Shown here piece by piece: positions 7,309 to 13,476 of a stretch of 16,517 nucleotides of DNA (the first letter of the stretch is position 1; the number at the start of each line of letters is the position of its first letter). Under the pieces are notes generated by a model, which searched no databases, was not told where the DNA came from, and worked only from the letters and a program-made list of their open reading frames with translations. A program made the translations under genes and the position numbers. The stretch comes from Actinomycetota bacterium (GTDB lineage: Bacteria; Actinomycetota; Actinomycetes; Actinomycetales; Actinomycetaceae): NCBI GenBank assembly GCA_019425105.1, contig JAHYYD010000024.1:1-16517 (forward strand). Reading direction: 5' to 3'.

Positions 7309-7974
7309 TTACTCCTCCTCGGATGCGGCGCGGCGCTTGCCGATCATCTCGATGATGACGGGCAGGACCGACGCGAGGATGATGACGCCGAGGATGAGCG
7401 TCAGGTTGTCGTGCACGAAGGGAACGTTGCCCAGGAGCGCACCCACGAGGATGAAGCCCGCGCCCCAGATGACAGAACCGAGCGTGTTGAAGACCAGGAA
7501 CTTCGGGTAGGGGTAGCGCGCCATGCCCGCGGCGATCGGGATGAACGTGCGCACGAAGGGAATAAAACGGCCGATGACCAGCGAGCGCCCTCCGTAGTTC
7601 GTGAAGTAGCGCTCCGCCTTCTCCAGGTGCTCCGTCTTGAGGATGCGGGCGTCCGGCTTGAAGAAGCGGCGCCCCCACTTGGCGCCCAGGAAGTAGCCGA
7701 TTTGCGCGCCGATGAACGCGGCGACGACGACGAGGAGGATCAGGGTCGGCAGGTGCAGGCCGAGGCGGTCGTGGAGTAGGCCCGCAGTGAACAGGAGGGA
7801 CTCGCCGGGCAGAACCGGGAACAGGACACCTGACTCGATGAGGACGATGAGCATCGTGCCCCACAGCACCCATGGCCCCATGGCGACGAGCAGGGACTCG
7901 GGATTTTTGAACCACTCGATAACGGTGTGCAGCATCGACGGATCTGATGCGGTCACGAGTGTCGACCAGGTCAC
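7309..7974 (-). CDS. DedA-family membrane protein
   Basis: This 221-aa integral membrane protein belongs to the DedA/SNARE-associated family, implicated in scrambling or flipping phospholipids and undecaprenyl phosphate and in envelope homeostasis. Signature features are the re-entrant loop LFPVLPGESLLFTAG (about 51-65, with the conserved Glu of PGE at 58) and GRFIPFVRTFIPIAAG (135-150) with the conserved Arg and Pro residues, followed by helices to a charged EEE tail. The start is GTG 7974; ATG 7935 is an alternative but has no better ribosome-binding site. It is the first gene of a minus-strand run and diverges from the flippase-like gene with about 75 bp between. It overlaps the next gene's ribosome-binding site. 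Confidence 0.9.
   Translation of the reverse strand: MTWSTLVTASDPSMLHTVIEWFKNPESLLVAMGPWVLWGTMLIVLIESGVLFPVLPGESLLFTAGLLHDRLGLHLPTLILLVVVAAFIGAQIGYFLGAKWGRRFFKPDARILKTEHLEKAERYFTNYGGRSLVIGRFIPFVRTFIPIAAGMARYPYPKFLVFNTLGSVIWGAGFILVGALLGNVPFVHDNLTLILGVIILASVLPVIIEMIGKRRAASEEE
7312..7320 (-). promoter_or_regulatory. Ribosome-binding site deciding the GTG start at 7305
   Basis: The plus-strand CTCCTCCTC reads GAGGAGGAG on the minus strand, 6 nt before GTG 7305. It is formed by the last Glu codons of dedA, so it ties the two genes together and supports GTG over the internal ATG at 7290. Confidence 0.75.
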
Positions 7975-7996
7975 GATAGGGCCCTTTTCTGCCGGG

Positions 7997-8005
7997 AATG
8001 TATCA
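7997..8005 (-). promoter_or_regulatory. Possible extended -10 element for dedA
   Basis: The minus strand reads TGATACATT here, matching an extended -10 (TGN then TANNNT). Transcription would begin around 7990, just ahead of GTG 7974. No clear -35 hexamer is seen, so this is tentative. Confidence 0.25.
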
Positions 8006-8048
8006 CCCTAACCCTACCTTTGTTGACCACGAATATAGGATAGGCGGC

Positions 8049-11000
8049 ATGAGGAAGCGCAAGGATTCACACGACGGCTCGCCGGTCGCTGACACAAACC
8101 TCCTCTTCGTCCCATCATCATCTGACGATTCCGCTGAGAACGGGGTCGACGCCCTCATGGGAATGATCGACGAGGCAGGGGCACAGCCCGCGCCACCGCC
8201 ACCCCCCGAGGTACCCGCATCGGAGGCCCGCACGGAGGTCATGGCGCCCGTCGTCGTGCCCGACGCGACCACCGCCCCGGTCGCCATGCCCCCCAGCATT
8301 CCTCCCAGCATTCCTCCCAGCCACGCGGACGCCGACCAGGGTGCCCCGGCCTCGTCGACGGTCGGCCACAGCGGCGTCGCGGTGCCTCCTCCACCGAGCC
8401 TTCCCACCGATTCCGATAGCGCCACCAATGCGGATGAGCCCGCCCCGGCCTCGTCCACGCCCGTGGCCACCGACAGCACCGAGGACGCGCACAGCGACGA
8501 GGAGGCGGCCCCCGCGAGCGCATCCGAGGAGGCGGAGAAGACCCCCTCCCCCGCCACCGGCGAGATCGCCGCGACCCTGCCCGTGCGTCGCATGCGCCTG
8601 CCCCGCCCCGTCTACATCGCCGACCGCATCACGAGCGTGCAACGCCGCCGCGAGGACGCCGTTGACGTCGTCATCTCCCTCATCGCGATTTTCTTCATCT
8701 GGACGATCGGCGCGCTCGCCAGCGCCACCACGCGCGGCGTCACCATGGACGTCCTCAGCTTCCAGCTGGTCCGCAAGATCCTCATCCTGCCGGTGAGTAT
8801 CACCGAGGGCCTCATCATTTTGACTACGCCGATCCTCGTGATCGTCTCGCTCGCGCTGCGCAGACGCCTCCAGGCGATCATCCAGGTCCTGGTCACGAGC
8901 CTCGTGGCGGCAGTCGGCGGCTGGATCATCATCCTGCTGACGGGCCTGCTGCCCTCCGACCTGACCGCGCCGCTGAGCGTGGACCGCGCACTGGCCACCC
9001 AAGGCTCCCAAACCGGTATCGCGATTGCGATCAACCTGGTCATCGTCACCCTGTGCGCCCTGTTCACCTCCGCGGGTGAGGCCCAGTCGATGAAGGCCAT
9101 TAAGTGGGGCTGGACCGGCCTGTGGATCATCCTCATCCTGGGCGTGCTGCGCTCCTCCATGACGCTGCCCGTCGCCTTCATCTCCGTCTTCCTGGGCCGC
9201 GCGTTCGGCTCGGGCTCGCGGTGGATCATGGGCTATGACGACCAGAGGGCCAAGGGCGCGAAACTCGTCGAGGCGCTCCTCGGCATCGGCATCACACCCT
9301 CGCGGATCGTGCGCACTGACCTCGACACCACCGAGGAACCCCTGGCGACCTGGGCCGTCGCTGAAGACTCGCGCGGCCGCCTGACGCAGATGCCCGCCGA
9401 CCTGGGCGACATGGGCGTCACGGTCACGCGCCACCCGGGCCAGGATCACTACCGCCACTACCAGGCGTGGAGCGACACGGGCCTCGCCTACGAGCTCATC
9501 GCCATGGATCCCGGCCAGGAGCTGACCGGCACCCTCCTCGAAATGTGGAATAACCTGCGTCTGCGCGGCATCAGCCGGTGGGTGTCCCCCTCGCTCAAGG
9601 CGCAGGCCGAGCGCTCCTCATTCACGACCCTGCAGGCGCTGCGTGCGGGCGTGTTCACGCAGGAGCCGATCGGGATCGCCTCGGCCTCGGACTCGATCAT
9701 TCTGGTCATGTCCGCCCTGCCCCCGACGACGCCGCTGACGGAACTCGGCGAGGCCGCGACGGACGAGGTCTTGGACCGCGCGTGGGAGCAGCTGCACTTC
9801 GCGCACGCGCGCGGCATTTCGCACCGCGCCCTCACTCCCGAGGCCGTGGTCGTCGACTCGTCCTCGGACGTGTGGCTCCTCGACTGGGATTCCGGCGAGG
9901 TCGCAACGACCGAGCTGAACCAGTCGATCGACATCGCGCAGATGCTGGTCCTCACGGCACTGGCCGTGGGACCCGAGCGCGCGCTCGAGGCCGGACGGCG
10001 CTGCGTCGGGGAGGAGACGCTGATCGCGTGCGCCCCCGTCATCCAGAAGCCCGTTCTTCCCGCATCCATCAACCAGCGCCTGCGCCGTTCCGACCTGCTG
10101 GGCGAGCTGCGCGCGGCCCTCGTGGGCGACTCCGAGGCGGAAACCGCGCCGACGGCTGACCTGCAGCGCTTCCGCCCGCGCACAATCTTCACGATCGCGG
10201 TGGCATTCATCGCCGTGTTCATCGTCGTGGGTTCGCTGAACTTCAGCGACATCGTGACGACGGTCAAGAGCGCGAATCCATGGTGGATGCTCGCTTCCGC
10301 GGTGCTCGCCTGCCTCATCTGGGTCGGTTCCGCGGTCCCGCTTGTTGCCCTGTCGCCTGAGAAGCTGAGCCTGCGGGAAACCCTCATTGCCCAGGTCGCG
10401 GCCTCGATCATTACGATCGTGGCGCCCGCCGGCGTGGGACCCGCAGCCCTCAACCTGCGCTACCTACGCAAGCGCCGCGTCCCCACCGCGATGGCGGTGA
10501 CGACGGTGACGCTCATGCAGATCTCGCAGGCGCTCATCACGATCATCCTGCTGCTCCTCGTCATGGTGATCGCCGGGTCGTCGCTGTCTGTGTCGGTCCC
10601 CTACGGCACCATCCTGGGTGTCGTCGCGGTCGTCATGGTCGCGGTCGGCGTCATCGTCGCCGTACCGAAGGTGCGCCGCTGGATCTGGTCGAAGATTCAG
10701 CCGACCTGGCAGCAGGTCTACCCGCGCCTCCTGTGGATCATCGGCCAGCCGCGTCGCCTCGCTGCGGTCGTGGGCGGCAACCTGCTGATGAACATCGGCT
10801 ACGTGGGTGCGTTCTGGACGGCGCTGCTCGCCATGGGCGGTTCGCTGAACTTCTCCACGGTGTCGATCACCTACCTGACGGCGAACGCGGCCGGCTCCTT
10901 TATCCCGTCGCCGGGCGGTATCGGTACGGTCGAAACGGCTCTGACCTCGGGCCTGACGGTCGCGGGCATCTCCTCGTCGGTCGCCATCGCGACGGCCCTG

Positions 11001-11084
11001 CTCTACCGTCTCGTCACCTTCTACGGCCGCATCCCCTTCGGCTGGCTGGCGATGAAGTACATGGAAAAGAAGGACATGATCTAG
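8049..11084 (+). CDS. Pseudokinase-like/flippase-like (MprF-AglD type) fusion membrane protein
   Basis: This 1011-aa protein starts with about 190 disordered residues rich in Pro, Ala, Ser, Asp and Glu. Several membrane helices follow (about 205-390), then a soluble domain (about 400-690) resembling a protein kinase or APH fold, and a C-terminal polytopic domain (about 705-1005). The last has VAPAGVGPAALNLRYLR and SPGGIGTVETALT, typical of the lysylphosphatidylglycerol-synthase/AglD membrane region (UPF0104). No catalytic MprF lysyl-transferase domain is present. In the kinase-like part the loop reads HRALTPEAVV (H592), with Ala for the catalytic Asp and no Asn, and DFG is replaced by DWD (612-614), so phosphotransfer is doubtful. 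ATG 8049 was chosen over ATG 7998 because AGGA precedes it and the earlier start leaves almost no room for divergent promoters. It likely flips or senses a lipid or polyprenyl substrate. Confidence 0.75.
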   Translation: MRKRKDSHDGSPVADTNLLFVPSSSDDSAENGVDALMGMIDEAGAQPAPPPPPEVPASEARTEVMAPVVVPDATTAPVAMPPSIPPSIPPSHADADQGAPASSTVGHSGVAVPPPPSLPTDSDSATNADEPAPASSTPVATDSTEDAHSDEEAAPASASEEAEKTPSPATGEIAATLPVRRMRLPRPVYIADRITSVQRRREDAVDVVISLIAIFFIWTIGALASATTRGVTMDVLSFQLVRKILILPVSITEGLIILTTPILVIVSLALRRRLQAIIQVLVTSLVAAVGGWIIILLTGLLPSDLTAPLSVDRALATQGSQTGIAIAINLVIVTLCALFTSAGEAQSMKAIKWGWTGLWIILILGVLRSSMTLPVAFISVFLGRAFGSGSRWIMGYDDQRAKGAKLVEALLGIGITPSRIVRTDLDTTEEPLATWAVAEDSRGRLTQMPADLGDMGVTVTRHPGQDHYRHYQAWSDTGLAYELIAMDPGQELTGTLLEMWNNLRLRGISRWVSPSLKAQAERSSFTTLQALRAGVFTQEPIGIASASDSIILVMSALPPTTPLTELGEAATDEVLDRAWEQLHFAHARGISHRALTPEAVVVDSSSDVWLLDWDSGEVATTELNQSIDIAQMLVLTALAVGPERALEAGRRCVGEETLIACAPVIQKPVLPASINQRLRRSDLLGELRAALVGDSEAETAPTADLQRFRPRTIFTIAVAFIAVFIVVGSLNFSDIVTTVKSANPWWMLASAVLACLIWVGSAVPLVALSPEKLSLRETLIAQVAASIITIVAPAGVGPAALNLRYLRKRRVPTAMAVTTVTLMQISQALITIILLLLVMVIAGSSLSVSVPYGTILGVVAVVMVAVGVIVAVPKVRRWIWSKIQPTWQQVYPRLLWIIGQPRRLAAVVGGNLLMNIGYVGAFWTALLAMGGSLNFSTVSITYLTANAAGSFIPSPGGIGTVETALTSGLTVAGISSSVAIATALLYRLVTFYGRIPFGWLAMKYMEKKDMI
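8292..8320 (+). repeat. 12-bp tandem repeat in the disordered N-terminus
   Basis: CCCAGCATTCCT occurs twice in a row (8292-8303, 8304-8315) with a partial third copy, encoding repeated Pro-Pro-Ser-Ile units. The period is a multiple of three, so copy-number change would alter linker length without a frameshift. Confidence 0.7.
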
Positions 11085-11246
11085 GGCGCGGACAGACGCG
11101 CGTGGATCCGTCACACTATCCATTTACTTCAAATTAAGGCTAAATTTGAAGTAAATGGAAGCAATGCCTTCTCGACGAACATATCCACAGTCGCACCCTG
11201 ACGACTGCCACCGCATCGCGGCAACCCTCGAACCCCTCCCTTCTTG
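11085..11246. other. Spacer between the flippase-like gene and fic (convergent)
   Basis: This short convergent gap contains a weak GCGCG/CGCGC stem at 11086-11101 and the strong palindrome described at 11119-11159. The rest, down to the fic stop at 11247, shows no gene. ATATCCACA at 11179-11187 is one base from a DnaA box but stands alone. Confidence 0.5.
11119..11159. repeat. Left palindrome of the Fic unit (17-bp perfect arms)
   Basis: TCCATTTACTTCAAATT at 11119-11135 and its exact reverse complement at 11143-11159 flank the 7-nt loop AAGGCTA. The stem is AT-rich in a GC-rich chromosome. The 15-mer TTACTTCAAATTAAG inside it (11124-11138) recurs in inverted orientation upstream of fic at 12673-12687. 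There is no T-tail, and an AT-rich stem would make a poor terminator. It is better read as an operator or the end of an inserted element. Confidence 0.8.
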
Positions 11247-12629
11247 TCAGTCACCGTCCCCTTCAAGGACACAGTCAACCCGACGCTGAAGATCTGACAC
11301 CGGATACCACTCGAAACTCCGGCCGCGCCGAACACGTCTCAAATAGCCCTCATCCTCGAGTCCACGCAGGTCGGCGTGCGCAGTCTGAGGAGTGACCCTG
11401 TATTTGTTGGCATGCGCCGCCGCTGTCACTGTCATCATGGGATCACGCAAGGCTTCTTCGATGACGCCGATCTGACGGTTTGTGAGCGTCGTGGCACGCA
11501 GGCGATGCTTCACCTGATCCAGCTCCTTGGATTTCTTTGCCAGATAATCGTGCAGCTCGCGGATTCCACGCAGAATTATCCGCGCATGCCAGATCAGGAA
11601 GTAGGTAAGGTCGCCCTCATCCTGCTCAACTTCAAGGAATGAGCGAGCGTACTGTGCGGGCGCTCTATGCAGTAGTCGGGACACCGGAACGAAGTCCATC
11701 AGAAAGAAGCCCTCACGCAGCATCACCCACTGCGCAATGACGCGGGCCGTGCGACCGTTACCATCAACGAAGTAGTGGTCGTATCCCATCATGAAGTGAA
11801 CAATGAGCGCCCTGACGAGGGGCGGCACATATTGCGTCGCATACTCACCTTCGCCATTCACGAAGGAACACAGATGCTCCAGGCGCTCGGGCAGCTCCGA
11901 TGCGGACGGCGGAACATGGAGCGGTTGCTCCTCATTTTCTGTCCCGTAGATGCGAACCCTGCCCTCCCCCTCCCGCTGGAGGCGGCCAGCATCGCCCGGA
12001 TCATCGAGCGTCCCCTCAGTCACGATCCGATGAACCTCACAGATAAACTCTGGAGTGAGCTTATCCATGAGACGCCCCCGCACAAATTCGAGGGCGAGAA
12101 AATTGTTTCGGATCATCCGCTCCGACCGCGTCTGCGGACGCCTCCCCTCCCGGAGCATCTTTTTCGCATCGCGCCTCGACGTGGAGGCTCCCTCCATCTG
12201 GGAGGATGTGATCGCCTCCTCGTACAGGGAGTTGATGAGGTACCTGTCTCGCGCAGCCTCCGTTGCAACCTCCCCGGGGAGCTCAACCTGACCTCGCGCC
12301 TGAGCGGTAATATCCTCATTCAGGCTCAAAAGGACATCGGGCAGATTAAAGGTCAAGGGTGTTGCGTCCTTCATCGTGAAGGGCGTCGGTCTAGCAGTGG
12401 TCGCTCGAGCACTGCGAACCGCGCACCACCAGGCCTCGCGGGTGAGCCCCTCGGGCACCGGCTCGGCCCGGAAGTAATACTCCCACGGCCGATACTCCGG
12501 ATCATCAAGTCCACCAGCTAGCGCGCGAATAACAGACGAACGATGATCCTCATCCATATCCCTGAGGCTATTGAGAATACGGTCATAGAGTTCAGCCAGG
12601 CGACAGGGCGGAGGGGTCGGCTTCTTCAT
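11247..12629 (-). CDS. Fic-family AMP-transferase with C-terminal winged helix
   Basis: This 460-aa protein probably transfers AMP from ATP to hydroxyl groups of a target protein. The Fic motif HYFVDGNGR is intact at 285-293 (H285 catalytic), with Tyr where many have Pro. An autoinhibitory helix lies N-terminal to it: SSQMEG at 142-147 fits [ST]xxxE[GN], with E146 as the inhibitory Glu, so it is class II and needs no separate antitoxin. Residues about 385-455 form a predicted winged helix-turn-helix, suggesting DNA binding and autoregulation. ATG 12629 was chosen because GGAG sits 5 nt upstream; GTG 12644 is a weaker alternative. Base composition is clearly lower in G/C than the neighbours (sampled lines near 50-55% against about 73%), and matching palindromes bracket the gene. 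Acquisition by transfer is likely. Confidence 0.9.
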   Translation of the reverse strand: MKKPTPPPCRLAELYDRILNSLRDMDEDHRSSVIRALAGGLDDPEYRPWEYYFRAEPVPEGLTREAWWCAVRSARATTARPTPFTMKDATPLTFNLPDVLLSLNEDITAQARGQVELPGEVATEAARDRYLINSLYEEAITSSQMEGASTSRRDAKKMLREGRRPQTRSERMIRNNFLALEFVRGRLMDKLTPEFICEVHRIVTEGTLDDPGDAGRLQREGEGRVRIYGTENEEQPLHVPPSASELPERLEHLCSFVNGEGEYATQYVPPLVRALIVHFMMGYDHYFVDGNGRTARVIAQWVMLREGFFLMDFVPVSRLLHRAPAQYARSFLEVEQDEGDLTYFLIWHARIILRGIRELHDYLAKKSKELDQVKHRLRATTLTNRQIGVIEEALRDPMMTVTAAAHANKYRVTPQTAHADLRGLEDEGYLRRVRRGRSFEWYPVSDLQRRVDCVLEGDGD

Positions 12630-12649
12630 GACTGCTCCGTTCACGCTTA

Positions 12650-12690
12650 TTTCAAATTACTTCTAATATTATCTTAATTTGAAGTAATTA
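12650..12690 (-). promoter_or_regulatory. Right palindromic region of the Fic unit / fic promoter-operator
   Basis: This AT-rich stretch directly upstream of fic contains CTTAATTTGAAGTAA at 12673-12687, the exact reverse complement of 11124-11138. Within it TTCAAATTA (12651-12659) pairs with TAATTTGAA (12675-12683), and AATTACTTC (12655-12663) with GAAGTAATT (12681-12689). On the minus strand, TAAGAT/TAATAT hexamers between the arms could serve as a -10. A wHTH-bearing Fic protein binding its own promoter would fit; this is inference. Confidence 0.6.
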
Positions 12691-12747
12691 GAAATACCCT
12701 CACCCCAAGTCCTGGATCCCATCTATGCGCAAAAGAGCGCACCCCAC

Positions 12748-12771
12748 CTGCCTCGTACCGGCGCGAGGCAG
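12748..12771 (-). terminator. Terminator hairpin after the I9-like lipoprotein gene
   Basis: CTGCCTCG at 12748-12755 and CGAGGCAG at 12764-12771 form a perfect 8-bp stem around an 8-nt loop, starting 12 bp past the stop at 12784. On the minus strand a short CTCTTTT follows, itself the loop of a small TGCGC/GCGCA hairpin at 12726-12741. Confidence 0.55.
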
Positions 12772-12783
12772 CCGGATGTTCGC

Positions 12784-13251
12784 CTACTGGAGGCTGTTGT
12801 TGCCGTCCGGGTAGGCCGCCTGGACGCCACTCACCCCTCGGATCGTCTCCAGCGAACCGGCGGGCACGTGCAGGGCGTAGCCGCGCAGCGCGTTGCGGTA
12901 CTCGCGCTCCACGGTCACGGACGTGCCCGGGAAGGACACGGCCACGGCCTCGTTAATCGAGGCGAGGGTCGCCTCCCCGTCAGCACCCTCCGCGAGCTGG
13001 ACGATCACGACGACGGTGGCGTCGGCACTCTCGCTGCCGGATTGCGCGCTCGGGCCGCTTTGCCCATTCTTCGACGTCAGCGCGGTGTCGGGGTTGACCG
13101 TCGACGAGGCCGTGGCCCCCGGAGCGGACTGGGCGGAGTCCGCGGGAGCGCCGGACTGCGACGCGGGTGTCGGCGACGTCGCGGTGGAACAGCTCGCGAC
13201 CGCGAGCGCGCACGTGCCCACCCCGGCCAGGAAAACGGCTGGTTTCTTCAT
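12784..13251 (-). CDS. Lipoprotein with a free-standing subtilisin-propeptide (I9-like) domain
   Basis: This 155-aa protein begins with a lipoprotein signal peptide: basic MKKP, a hydrophobic core and lipobox VASC with the modified Cys at 21. Residues about 22-76 are a Ser/Ala/Pro/Gly/Thr-rich linker without structure. Residues about 78-150 (VVVIVQLAEGADGEATLASI, then YRNALRGYALHVPAGSLETI and GVQAAYPD) match the pattern of inhibitor I9 propeptides: a beta strand, a variable loop, then RxxLxGYA and a final strand ending in a YPDG-like turn. No catalytic domain follows. The start is supported by AAGGAG at 13266-13261, 9 nt before the ATG. It sits just downstream of a subtilase gene on the same strand, separated by a strong hairpin. 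It may inhibit or help fold the protease at the membrane, or be a remnant of a second protease. Confidence 0.7.
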   Translation of the reverse strand: MKKPAVFLAGVGTCALAVASCSTATSPTPASQSGAPADSAQSAPGATASSTVNPDTALTSKNGQSGPSAQSGSESADATVVVIVQLAEGADGEATLASINEAVAVSFPGTSVTVEREYRNALRGYALHVPAGSLETIRGVSGVQAAYPDGNNSLQ

Positions 13252-13371
13252 GGTTATCTGCTCCTTGCTGCGGGCATGCGCTGTCGCGCTGACGCCTCCA
13301 ACATACCGCAGCCACCATCGACGTTGCGGCGTTAGTACATGCATGCGAACACCCGTCGGCGCGCATGCGAC

Positions 13372-13410
13372 GGGGCCCGGGAGCGCTCGCAGTAAGCGTT
13401 CCCGGGCCCC
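13372..13410 (-). terminator. Strong hairpin terminator after the subtilase gene
   Basis: GGGGCCCGGGA at 13372-13382 pairs perfectly with TCCCGGGCCCC at 13400-13410. After one mismatch on the minus-strand RNA, CGCT/AGCG extend the stem to about 16 bp around a 7-nt loop. It lies about 65 bp past the stop. No T-run follows on the minus strand. Confidence 0.6.
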
Positions 13411-13415
13411 GGCCT

Positions 13416-13461
13416 CGAGAATCGAGAATCGACGAATCGCAAATCAACGAATCAGCGATTC
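13416..13461. repeat. Phased GAATC repeats between the subtilase stop and its hairpin
   Basis: GAATC occurs at 13419, 13426, 13434 and 13449, with AAATC at 13441 and the inverted GATTC at 13457. Spacing is a regular 7-8 nt, and the first two copies form a perfect 7-bp tandem (CGAGAAT). Function unknown. Confidence 0.55.
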
Positions 13462-13476
13462 AGAGCAGCGCGCACA

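Noticed and set aside
11119..11159. Intrinsic terminator for the flippase-like gene
   Set aside because: The stem is AT-rich and lacks a T-tail, and its core is repeated upstream of fic, which fits an operator or element end better.
11129..11335. Short minus-strand ORF overlapping the fic 3' end and the left palindrome
   Set aside because: It overlaps the fic coding frame, ends inside the palindrome, and has no family resemblance or ribosome-binding site.
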